A stretch of 60,000 bases of DNA from contig NC_088300.1 of the NCBI RefSeq assembly GCF_032854445.1, positions 1,304,001 to 1,364,000 of the forward strand, read 5' to 3'. Under the pieces are notes generated by a model. That model did no database searches, had not been told where the DNA came from, and saw only the letters and a list, made by a program, of their open reading frames with translations. A program made the translations under genes and the position numbers. Positions 1-10,599 of the stretch are shown here, in pieces (positions within the stretch are counted from its first letter, which is position 1; every line of letters starts with the position of its first letter). Origin of the DNA: Liolophura sinensis (taxonomy: Eukaryota > Mollusca > Polyplacophora > Chitonida > Chitonidae).

Positions 1-1007
1 TGTTTTGAATTTTGTAATTCTCTTTGGTTCTTGGTTTTGTGCAATAACTGCTTCAAATATTATCCATTAATTTTGGAATAAAGTTTGTGTGTGGGTTCAT
101 TTTGTGTTGGAGATAAATCATATTTTGTAATCAGTTATTAGTTATGATGGCTTTTAGAATCAGCACATAGAATGCTATTCTGTGAACGACTGAGTGGTCA
201 GAAAATGACTATGGCCATTGTTTTTGTTGAGCTGACTGTGATATTGATTAATTGCGTTGTTAGTGGTCAGTTGTGTCCACTGATTAAGCCTTTGTTACAT
301 GTCCCAGGTGTGCACCGGTCACTTCTACAGGACCATTGATAGCTGGTTCAGACTTCCAGTGGTTATTGCAGTACAGAGCACAAAAGGCCATCAGAAGTAT
401 TGACTGCAAGGTATTAGCTGTCATGGTTGTGAATAATGTAACAATCATGCACGGTTCTGAATGGAATGAACACCGGCCAAGCTCTCTGATGTTTTATAAC
501 ACCTGCATGCTAGTCTGCCTCCATCTTTATACAGGTTATACTTTCCTATCAACCTATTGTTTTTATTTATTCGCATGAAGCTCAGCTCTTTGGTTTTATT
601 TTCTAATAATAGTTACTGTAATTAAACTCAAGAGAATAACTTCAGGGGTTTTGTTGTAAACAAAATTCAGGGATGTTTCGCTGATTGATTATTGTGTTAA
701 AAGTACATCCTGATTGCTATTTTTTGAGTGTCAATGCAATATGATTATAAAATAAAAATGATACAAGTTACATTCATTCTCATATAGGGTTTATACCCCA
801 ATTCTTCTTATTTTTCTGACAGATGTTAGTGCTAATACCAAATTTTCCATTTCTTTCACAGCTTTTTGGAAAAGTAAAGATATGAATAAGTTGTTCAGCA
901 CATGGTCTGACCATGTGAGAAAAACCAGTTAAATACTCTGGCTACAATTACATATATACCGACCTGAAATGAGCAGACCAGGTGTCCCAATAATTAGAAG
1001 TAATGGG
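1..1007. other. 5' region, no secure gene
   Basis: AT-rich single-copy sequence. A stretch at 308-410 could be an exon (acceptor GTCCCAG, donor GTATTA) encoding ...WLLQYRAQKAIRSIDCK in phase 0, vaguely like the Y..HR...VD start of a CFAP97 domain. The likeness is weak and the 10-kb distance to exon 1 is unsupported. Nothing else is seen. Confidence 0.3.
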
Positions 1008-1722
1008 CTTACGATAACTGTCTGGCTTAGAGGGTTAAAGTGCGGGCTTACAGTGACTGTGTGGCTTAGAGGGTTAAAGCACTGGCGTACGATAACTGTC
1101 TGGCATAGAGGGTTATAGCGCCGACTTACAATAACTGTCAGACTTAGAGGTTTAAAGCGCGGGCTTACACTGACTGTGTGGCTTAGAGGGTTAAAGCACC
1201 GGCTTACGATAACTGTCTGGCATAGAGGGTTATAGCGCCGACTTACAATAACTGTCAGACTTAGAGGGTTAAAGCGCGGGCTTACAGTGACTGTGTGGCT
1301 TAGAGGGTTAAAGCACCGGCTTACGATAACTGTGTGGCATAGAGGGTTATAGCGCCGACTTACAATAACTGTTAGACTTAGAGGGTTAAAGCGCGGGCTT
1401 ACAGTGACTGTGTGGCTTAGAGGGTTAAAGTAGCGGCTTACGATAACTGTGTGGCATAGAGGGTTATAGCGCCGACTTACAATAACTGTCAGACTTAGAG
1501 GGTTAAAGCGCGGGCTTACAGTGACTGTGTGGTTTAGAGGGTTAAAGCAGCAGCTTACGATAACTGTCTGGCGTAGAAGGTTATAGCGCCGACTTACAAT
1601 AACTGTCAGACTTAGAGGGTTAAAGCGCCGGCTTACGATAACTGTGTGGCTTAGAGGGTGAAAGCGCTGGATTACAATAACTGTCTGGCTTAGAGAGTTA
1701 AAGTGCTGGTTTACGATAACTG
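1008..1722. repeat. 39-bp minisatellite with 117-bp higher-order unit
   Basis: About 18 copies of a 39-bp unit around CTTAGAGGGTTAAAGCGC and GGCTTACAGTGACTGTGTG. Three variants alternate in order (GCGGGCTTACAGTGAC, CACCGGCTTACGATAAC, GCCGACTTACAATAAC), so the true period is 117 bp. The unit is a multiple of three, which leaves a long, meaningless open frame on the minus strand. Confidence 0.95.
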
Positions 1723-1739
1723 TCAGGTCCTTGACCATA

Positions 1740-2451
1740 AGGTCATGTGTTTGAATTCAACTGTTGCTGTTTTGGCTGCATATGGCTGCACATGGCTTCA
1801 TGAAGGTTTGTCAGTTACCTAACAAAGGTAGATTGTGTACTTCACCAGTAATCCTGGCCACCATCGTACAAGCTAAACATTCTTGTGCAAGGCATTAAGC
1901 ACCAAGTAATTAAATACAATTAATGTATAGTTTTTGAGATGTTTTCTTTGGGGATATTTATTTTCTTTGAAATGTGACCCTGAGGAGACTAATATGCAGG
2001 TGTGAATAATTAATTGCTAGTAGACATGCAGACATGATCAAGCAAATTAACACGAATGTTTACTGAAGTGAACTGCACTCAGTGCTAATATAAACATACA
2101 TAAATAATAATTACTCTATGTCTATGTCTGACGCTGGCTCTTCCTGAGGCTGGCTCTCTCTGATGGAAATGTGTTTGTCTTGCCTCAAGAAGATTGAACA
2201 AGCTCTTTTATCATTCATAACTAGTAGTGAGATCAGTTTTCTACTGTATGTAATGTTAATGTGGTACCACATGTATTGCTATGTGCAGTATTCTCAGCGG
2301 TACATGTATATGTGGCATATCTATAGTTTCCTTCAAGAAGCTAGATTAACAGTGTGATTTGGCATCGGTTTTACTTATTCACTTTTTGATTAGTATGATT
2401 CCGGCTAGAGAAGCATTGATTAGTTGTGGACCCAGTGCCCAACTGTGTTTC
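1740..2451. other. Unique spacer between arrays
   Basis: AT-rich single-copy sequence without a convincing exon, RNA gene or element. Confidence 0.5.
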
Positions 2452-3085
2452 ATGATATCAGTGATTGCCTGTACAGGGAGGGATGTGTGTACAAACCCAA
2501 CTGTGATGTCATGATATCAGTGATTCTCTGTACAGACAGGGATGTGTGTACAAACCTGACTGTGATATCATGATATCAGTGATTTTCTGTACAGACAGGG
2601 ATGTGTGTACAAACCCGACTGTGATATCATGATATCAATGATTCTCTGTACAGACAGGGATGTGTGTACAAACCTGGCTGTGATATCACGATATCAGTGA
2701 TTTTCTGTACAGACAGGGATGTGTGTACAAACCCAACTGTGATATCATGATATCAGTGATTCTCTGTACAGACAGGGATGTGTGTACAAACCCAACTGTG
2801 ATATCATGATATCAGTGATTTTCTGTACAGACAGGGATGTGTGTACAAACCCGACTGTGATATCATGATATCAGTGATTGTCTGTACAGGCAGGGATGTG
2901 TGTACAAACCCAACTGTGATATCATGATATCAGTGATTGTCTGTACAGACAGGGATGTGTGTACAAACCCAACTGTGATATCTTGATATCAGTGATTTTC
3001 TGTACAGACAGGGATGTGTGTACAAACCTGACTGTGATATCATGATATCAGTGATTGTCTGTACAGGGAGGGATGTGTGTACCAA
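2452..3085. repeat. 59-bp minisatellite (about 10-11 copies)
   Basis: The unit contains TGTGATATCATGATATCAGT (a palindromic core, GATATCATGATATC) and TGTACAGACAGGGATGTGTG. Spacing of TGATT at 2,462, 2,521 and 2,580 gives 59 bp. Confidence 0.95.
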
Positions 3086-3529
3086 TGTCTGTAGGTTTGA
3101 CAAAGAGATATGATGGTTAGAGATCTGCAGGACAATAGATCCTGGCATCTAGGAAATGTAATCATTGTATGAATACACAGCATTCGCTGCAAGGGCTGTC
3201 CAAATTGGCCTTGTATGATGTTTTTAATCCACACACCACATGGAGGCAGCCAAAAAGTATCTATACATCTATGAACTAGGTGTTTACTTATGTATATAAG
3301 CCTGCAACGATCGTCTATCTTATCCATGTCCATGTTGGTGGAAAAGTTGTTTGTTCCTGTGAAGGTGTTTGCATGTATGTTTATCCCCATTAGGATTGGG
3401 TGCTTCCAGGCCTGCAGTGTATGGATAGTAACTGGTAAGATAGGTACTTGATCTCTGGCTGGTAAATACAGGAAAGGCATTGGTATCTTGACAGGTAAAA
3501 TAGATGCTTTATCTACATGAAATACATGA

Positions 3530-6215
3530 AAATCAATGGTCTTGAGGAGTAACATAGTTGCTTGACCTCTGACTGGTGAAGACATGTATGTACTTGGCCT
3601 TTGAATGGTAAAATGGGTGCTTGATCTCTGACTGGTGAAGACATGTATGTTCTTGGCCTTTGACTGGTAACACGGTTGTGTGATCTCTGGCTGGTGAAGA
3701 CATGTATGTACTTGGTCTTTGACTGGTAACATTGTTGTGTGATCTCTGACTGGTGAAGACATGTATGTACTTGGTCTTTGACTGGTAACATGGTTGTGTG
3801 ATCTCTGACTGGTGAAGACATGTATGTTCTTGGTCTTTGACTGGTAACATGGTTGCATGATCTCTGACTGGTGAAGACATGTATGTACTTGGTCTTTGAC
3901 TGGTAACACGGTTGTGTGATCTCTGACTGGTGAAGATATGTATGTACTTGGCCTTTGACTGGTAACATGGTTGCTTGATCTCTGGCTGGTGAAGACATGT
4001 ATGTACTTGGCCTTTGACTGGTAACATGGTTGCTTGATCTCTGGCTGGTGAAGACATTTATGTTCTTGGCCTTTGACTGGTAACATGATTGTGTGATCTC
4101 TGGCTGGAGAAGACATGTATGTACTTGGCCTTTGACTGGTAAAATGGGTGTTTAATCTCTGACTGGTGAAGACATGTATGTACTTGGTGAGTGACTGGTA
4201 ACATGGTTGCTTGATCTCTGGCTGGTGAAGACATTTATGTACTTGGCCTTTGACTGGTAACATGATTGCATGATCTCTGGCTGATGAAGACACAGATGTA
4301 CTTGGCCTTTGACTGGTGACATGGGTGTTTGACCTCTGGCTGGTGAAGACATGTATGTACTTGGCCTTTGACTGGTGACATGGGTGTTTGATCTCTGACT
4401 GGTGAAGACATTTATGTACTTGGCCTTTGACCGGTAACATGGTTGTGTGATCTCTGACTGGTGAAGATATGTATGTACTTGGTCTTTGACTGGTAACATG
4501 GTTGCTTGATCTCTGGCTGGTGAAGACATGTATGCACTTGGCCTTTGACTGGTAACATGGTTGTGTGATCTCTGACTGGTGAAGACATTTATATTCTTGG
4601 TCTTTGACAGGTAAACATGGTTGCATGATCTCTGACTGGTGAAGACATGTATGCACTTGGTCTTTGACTGGTGACATGGTTGTGTGACCTCTGACTGGTG
4701 AAGGCATGTATGTACTTGGCCTTTGACTGGTTACATGGTTGCATGATCTCTGACTGGTGAAGACATGTATGTTCTTTGTCTTTGACAGGTAACATGGTTG
4801 CATGACCTCTGGCTGGTGAAGACATGTATGCACTTGGCCTTTGACTGGTTACATGGTTGTGTGATCTCTGACTGGTGAAGACATTTATGTACTTGGTCTT
4901 TGACAGGTAAACATGGTTGCATGATCTCTGACTGGTGAAGACATGTATGCACTTGGTCTTTGACTGGTGACATGGTTGTGTGACCTCTGACTGGTGAAGG
5001 CATGTATGTACTTGGCCTTTGACTGGTTACATGGTTGCATGATCTCTGACTGGTGAAGACATGTATGTTCTTTGTCTTTGACAGGTAACATGGTTGCATG
5101 ACCTCTGGCTGGTGAAGACATGTATGCACTTGGCCTTTGACTGGTTACATGGTTGCATGATCTCTGACTGGTGAAGACATGTATGTACTTGGTCTTTGAC
5201 TGGTAACATGGTTGCTTGATCTCTGGCTGGTGAAGACATTTATGTACTTGGTCTTTGACAGGTAAACATGGTTGCATGATCTCTGACTGGTGAAGAGATG
5301 TATGTACTTGGTCTTTGACTGGTGACATGATTGTGTGATCTCTGACTGGTGAAGACATGTATGTACTTGGCCTTTGACTGGTAACATGGTTGCATGATTT
5401 CTGGCTGGTGAAGACATGTATGTACTTGGTCTTTCACTGGTAAAATGGGTGTTTAATCTCTGACTGGTGAAGACATGTATGTACTTGGCCTTTGACTGGT
5501 AAAATGGGTGTTTAATCTCTGACTGGTGAAGACATGTATGCACTTGGCCTTTGACTGGTGACATGGTTGTGTGATCTCTGACTGGTGAAGGGATGTATGT
5601 ACTTGGCCTTTGACTGGTAACATGGTTGCATGATTTCTGGCTGGTGAAGACATGTATGTACTTGGTCTTTCACTGGTAAAATGGGTGTTTAATCTCTGAC
5701 TGGTGAAGACATGTATGTACTTGGTGAGTGACTGGTGACATGGTTGTGTGACCTCTGACTGGTGAAGACATGTATGTACTTGGCCTTTCACTGGTAACAT
5801 GGTTGCATGATTTCTGGCTGGTGAAGACATGTATGTACTTGGTCTTTCACTGGTAAAATGGGTGTTTAATCTCTGACTGGTGAAGACATGTATGTACTTG
5901 GTGAGTGACTGGTAACATGGTTGTGTGACCTCTGACTGGTGAAGGCATGTATGTACTTGGCCTTTGACTGGTAACATGGTTGCATGACCTCTGGCTGGTG
6001 AAGACATTTATGTACTTGGTCTTTGACAGGTAAACATGGTTGCATGATCTCTGACTGGTGAAGACATGTATGTTCTTGGTCTTTCACTGGTAACATGGGT
6101 GTGTGATCTCTGACTGGTGAAGACATGTATGTACTTGGCCTTTGACTGGTGAAGACATGTATGTACTTGGTCTTTGACCGGTAACATGGTTGCTTGACCT
6201 CTGGCTGATTATACT
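3530..6215. repeat. 59-bp minisatellite (about 45 copies)
   Basis: The unit contains ATCTCTGACTGGTGAAGACA, TGTATGTACTTGG and CTTTGACTGGTAACATGGTT. TGACTGGTAA recurs every 59 bp from 3,661. Variants form blocks, for example a TTTCACTGGTAAAATGGGTG version at 5,430-5,900. Long overlapping minus-strand frames here are repeat artefacts. Confidence 0.95.
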
Positions 6216-6289
6216 CGCTTTATATACATTTGCACATGTACCAATGACGGGTAAAATGTAGGCTTGACCTCTGAAAGGTAAAGTATGCA

Positions 6290-7010
6290 TGTACTTGCTT
6301 GACCTTATATAAACCTGTGACATGTAAAATACATGCTTGACCTTATGTAAACCTGTGACAGGTAAAATACATGCTTGACCTTATATAAATCTGTGACATG
6401 TAAACTACATGCTTGACTTTATATAAACCTGGGACAGGTAAAATACATGCTTGACCTTATATAAACCTGGGACAGGTGAAATACATGCTTGACCTTATAT
6501 AAACCTGGGACAGGTAAAATACATGCTTGACCTTATATAAACCTGGGACATGTAAACTACATGCTTGACCTTATATAAACCTGGGACAGGTAAAATACAC
6601 GCTTGACCTTATATAACCCTGGGACAGGTAAAATACACGGTTTACCTTAGATAAATCTGTGACATGTAAAATACATGCTTGACCTTATATAAACCTGGGA
6701 CAGGTAAAATACATGCTTGACCTTATATAAATCTGTGACATGTAAACTACCTGCTTGACTTTATATAAACCTGGGACAGGTAAAATACATGCTTGACCTT
6801 ATATAAACCTGGGACAGGTAAAATACATGCTTGACCTTATATAAACCTGGGACAGGTAAAATACATGCTTGACCTTATATAAACCTGGGACATGTAAACT
6901 ACATGCTTGACTTTATATAAACCTGGGACAGGTAAAATACATGCTTGACCTTATATAAACCTGGGACAGGTAAAATACATGCTTGACCTTCTATAAATTT
7001 CTGACATGTA
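6290..7010. repeat. 38-bp minisatellite (about 18 copies)
   Basis: The unit contains ACAGGTAAAATACATGCTTG and ACCTTATATAAACCTGGG. It grades into the preceding 59-bp array through mixed units at 6,230-6,320. Confidence 0.95.
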
Positions 7011-7014
7011 AAAT

Positions 7015-7652
7015 TCAGGTTTTAGTTCAGGTCAAGTAGAAACATATCAGAATGTTTTACTGAGGCAAAAAACTGACACAGTCTGTCCATACCTTGGAGA
7101 CAGGTTGCAGGTGGGATGAGTAATGACACAGACATGAGCCTTGTGTTACTTTTATAGTGATGAAATCAGGGAGAACGTGTAGTTCATCTGATGCTTGTAG
7201 GTATATTGATCAGGTATACAAACAGTGGGATGGTAGTGTTGCTGTATATTTCCCTAAGGGTCACAATAAATTCCTACATCCTGCTTACTGAACTAATTAC
7301 TTCTGGCTGTTGAAATATGGAAGGTCTCAGATATTACTGATATAGCTTCTAGCGAGTGGAGTTTAAACTCACTTCCTCCTCCCATTGTTTCTCATTTCAT
7401 GCAAATAATTAAATATGTGGAAGTTAATTGGCTGTAAATAATTTTGTGTCGAACCTTTGGGTGTTATTGGTAATGCTCTATTTGTTATGAATAAAAATCA
7501 ACTGATAATTGAACTGGGCACAAAGATTTCTCTCTGCTGGATATTAAGAAAATCATTTCAGCTTCATTTTATTTAAACAGTTGTGAAGACTATAGCTGTT
7601 TATCCCAGGGTTTATGTATACATGTAAACAGGGTTGAAATCTTTTAACATTT
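7015..7652. other. Unique spacer
   Basis: Single-copy AT-rich DNA between the 38-bp array and the SINE; nothing recognised. Confidence 0.5.
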
Positions 7653-7932
7653 GGGGCCCAGTAGCCGAGGTGGTTTGCATGCCAGTGCGACGCATTGACC
7701 CCTCTCACATATGCAGTCGCTGTGAGTTCAAGTCCAGCTCGTGCTGGCTTCCTCTCCGCTTTTACATGAGAAGGTCTGTCAGCAAACTGCAGGTTGTCGT
7801 GGGTTTGCCCTGGACTCTACCCAGTTTCGTTCCATCATACGGAGGCCGCTGTTTTATACTGCACTACTGTTTATACTGTTTGAAATACTCTCGAGTACAG
7901 TGTAAAGCACCAATCAAATAAATAAATAAATC
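7653..7932 (+). mobile_element. Full-length tRNA-derived SINE
   Basis: GC-rich tRNA-like head (GGGGCCCAGTAGCCGAGGTG), a body with GTGAGTTCAAGTCCAGCTCG and GGTTGTCGTGGGTTTGCCC, a tail of the TACTCTCGAGTACAGTG and AGCACCAATC type, and an AAATAAATAAATAAAT 3' end. This is the multi-copy family also seen at 9.15, 22.2 and 27.5 kb; related SINEs are common in molluscs. Confidence 0.85.
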
Positions 7933-7934
7933 TT

Positions 7935-9150
7935 AACATTTGTAGAGACACAGTGTAAACTGTGCGGTGTCATCTGTCCATTTGATACTGCCAGTGTTCT
8001 GTATCCAGAACAATCTTTTGTCCGAAAAAAAAGAGTGAGAATAAGATATCAGATGACTTGGGTAATTGAACAGGTCGCTTGCAGTGTTAAATGAGAATGG
8101 TTGGCATTTGGCGAGATTTGAACATGTGGTTTTGGAATTATACATGAGAGTGAAGAATTTTTAGATATCCCTCACCAACAGCTTTGTCACCGCAGAGGAG
8201 CCTGTCCCTGAGCTGATAAGGTCATGATGGATGGAGGTTATGATGACAGTGTAAAATCAATATCTTCTGATAGGTATGATGACTTTCTGCCACAATGCCC
8301 AGCAGTGACTGGAGGGTAGTATTAGACCCAGCCCAGGGAGGAGCAGAACTAGACTGTAGATGTACTTGTGTGTCAAAGGGGATAATAACATGATGGATTA
8401 TCCCCTGCTGGCACTTAACACCTCACTTAGCACCTCATCAGTGACACAGTGCTCCCATGTAATATGTCACATGAGGACCCCGCATAACTACAGTGCCTGC
8501 AGAATTTGTTGTCTTGTTGTATTACCATCATGTTATTTTATAATTATAATATCTGTATTTATCGAAGGCAGCTCGGTCAGTTTACAGTGAAACTATTGTG
8601 TAGTTTGAAGAATGAAGCTACATACATTCATACATACAAAAAGCAACAGGACAATCAGTAGACAGTCCAATCCGTGAAGCCGTCCCAACCAGCAGGAGAA
8701 GTAGGGTAGTGGGAGACAGCCCATTACTTCACCCCTTTCTGCTCCCCTGTTGGCTGGAGCCCACTACTCACATATACATAGAAAAAACCAGGTGAGTGGG
8801 AGATGGCCCCTTTCCCATCCCCTCTTAGGTTTGAACAATGCACATGTGTGCAAGAGTGTTACATCTTAAGAAAAGGCTTTCTATAAAAATCATCTATGTA
8901 TAAATAAGAAAATAAAAATAAAAAAATACCCTTCCTAAAAAAACAAAACAAAAAACAAATCAAAATAAAAACAAATCAAAATATAAATAAAAAAGGATAT
9001 TTTAGGTTTGAACATATCACATTTAGATTCTGATGAAGTAAAGTTGAGAGAGATGGGATATTGGCACAGTGAAAGCATACATGCGTGCATGTACATTCAG
9101 TTGTCTGAATATAACTGTCATTATAAGTTGTGTGACTGAAAGCTTGATAG
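7935..9150. other. Unique sequence with an A-rich tract
   Basis: No secure gene. Contains a small open frame from ATG ATG at 8,224 (MMDGGYDDSVKSISSD) that ends at a GTATGA donor-like site. A-rich low-complexity sequence (AAAACAAATCAAAATA-type) at about 8,890-8,995. Confidence 0.45.
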
Positions 9151-9281
9151 ACGTGGAGGTTGTGGGTTTCCCCCGGGTGCTGCCCGGTTTCCTCCCACCA
9201 TAATGTTGGCAGCCGTCGTATAAGGGAAATATTCTTGAATACGGCGTAAAACACCAATCAAATAAATAAATAAATAAATAG
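9151..9281 (+). mobile_element. 5'-truncated SINE (3' half)
   Basis: Carries GTGGGTTTCCCCCGGGTGCT, TTCCTCCCACCATAATG, AATATTCTTGAATACGGCG and CACCAATCAAATAAATAAAT: the 3' half of the family at 7,653. Confidence 0.85.
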
Positions 9282-9317
9282 ATCTTTTCCATGGATTGGG
9301 AGGCAGTTCCATATTTT

Positions 9318-9930
9318 GATGCCTATATGTGTCAGCACCATGATCAAAGTGTTGTCATGATTGAGTACATGTATCAGCACCATGATCATGTCATCACGAT
9401 TAGGTACCTCTGTCAGCACCATGATCACAATGTTGTCATGATTAGGTTCATTTGACAGCACCATGATTGCAATGTTGTCATGATTAGGTTCATTTGACAG
9501 CACCATGATTGCAATGTTGTCATGATTAGGTTCATTTGACAGCACCATGATTGCAATGTTGTCATGATTAGGTTCATTTGACAGCACCATGATTGCAATG
9601 TTGTCATGATTAGGTTCATTTGACAGCACCATGATCACAATGTTGTCATGATTAGGTTCATTTGACAGCACCATGATCACAATGTTGTCATGATTAGGTT
9701 CATTTGACAGCACCATGATTGCAATGTTGTCATGATTAGGTTCATTTGACAGCACCATGATCACAATGTTGTCATGATTAGGTTCATTTGACAGCACCAT
9801 GATCACAATGTTATCATGATTAGGTTCATTTGACAGCACCATGATCACAATGTTATCATGATTAGGTTCATTTGACAGCACCATGATCACAATGTTATCA
9901 TGATTAGGTTCATGTGTTAGCATTATGATC
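9318..9930. repeat. 42-bp minisatellite (about 14 copies)
   Basis: The unit contains TTGTCATGATTAGGTTCATT and TGACAGCACCATGATCACAA. It is 14 codons long, so a minus-strand frame stays open; not a gene. Confidence 0.95.
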
Positions 9931-9934
9931 ACGA

Positions 9935-10480
9935 TGTCATGCTGACCATGCAGCAGCTCTTGATTGATAACAAATCTTACAAGGGAACATCCCTGAAGTT
10001 GGAATATATGTGATAGCTTACCTTTCTATGGAATCTTGTGTATGTTCCCTTGTCTCTGTATAGACATTGTCTTCATGTCTGTTCACCAGTTTTGTCCTAC
10101 TCATTACCATGTTCATAAATGATTCAGCCTGACATGTTCAGGCAGGATTATCCAGTGTCAGACTAAAGTATACCTATAGTACTGTGGTGTCACAGTTATT
10201 GCTGAAAGATAGTCAGAGTGGCAATAAATCATACCTGTGTCTAGCTATACACCTATGTATATGTAAATGGATCAATATTGACATCAAACTGTAATTTGTT
10301 ATTTAAGCTTTAGTTGAAGTATTATGAGCCTCTGTGTTTTTTCCTTTGTATGTGTACCTGATCTCATCACAATAAGGGATGCTGTTGGAGCTGATGAGAT
10401 TTTGTGTATCACATCCATGTATTGTTCTAGGCTGAGATACATGGTAAGTGGTGTAATATGTTGTGGTGATATGTTCACAG
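9935..10480. other. Presumed intron upstream of first traced exon
   Basis: Single-copy AT-rich DNA ending in the acceptor ATGTTCACAG of exon 1. A GTAAGT donor-like site at 10,444 is only 37 nt from that acceptor. Confidence 0.5.
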
Positions 10481-10599
10481 AAGGAAGAAGAGCGTCAGAT
10501 GATCATTGATCACGAAAACGAGCTCCTGGTGAACAAGATGCGGAAGATCATGACACGCAAAGGTCGCCTTGATAACTGGAATGATTATGAGCAAAAAAG
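10481..10599 (+). CDS. Exon 1 (first traced): CFAP97 domain, central part
   Basis: Follows a ...TTCACAG acceptor and ends before GTAGTA, phase 2. It reads KEEERQMIIDHENELLVNKM then a RKGRLDNWNDYEQK block. The EEER...I..(D/E)N..LL.KM...M...GR.DNWN.Y pattern is the hallmark of CFAP97/Hemingway domains. The upstream part of the domain (Y..HR...VD..P...HL..KLKK) is missing, so at least one coding exon lies further 5'. Confidence 0.88.

Noticed and set aside
3040-4833. 597-codon minus-strand frame and many overlapping ones to 6.3 kb
   Set aside because: Open only because the 59-bp repeat lacks stops on that strand; the same peptide motifs appear in all three frames.
9258-9932. 224-codon minus-strand frame NEPNHDNIVIMVLS
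   Set aside because: Product of the 42-bp (14-codon) array; it ends inside a SINE tail.
10377-10443. Possible exon ending ...SRLRYM at a perfect GTAAGT
   Set aside because: It would leave an intron of only 37 nt before exon 1, too short for normal splicing, and the peptide lacks the CFAP97 pattern.
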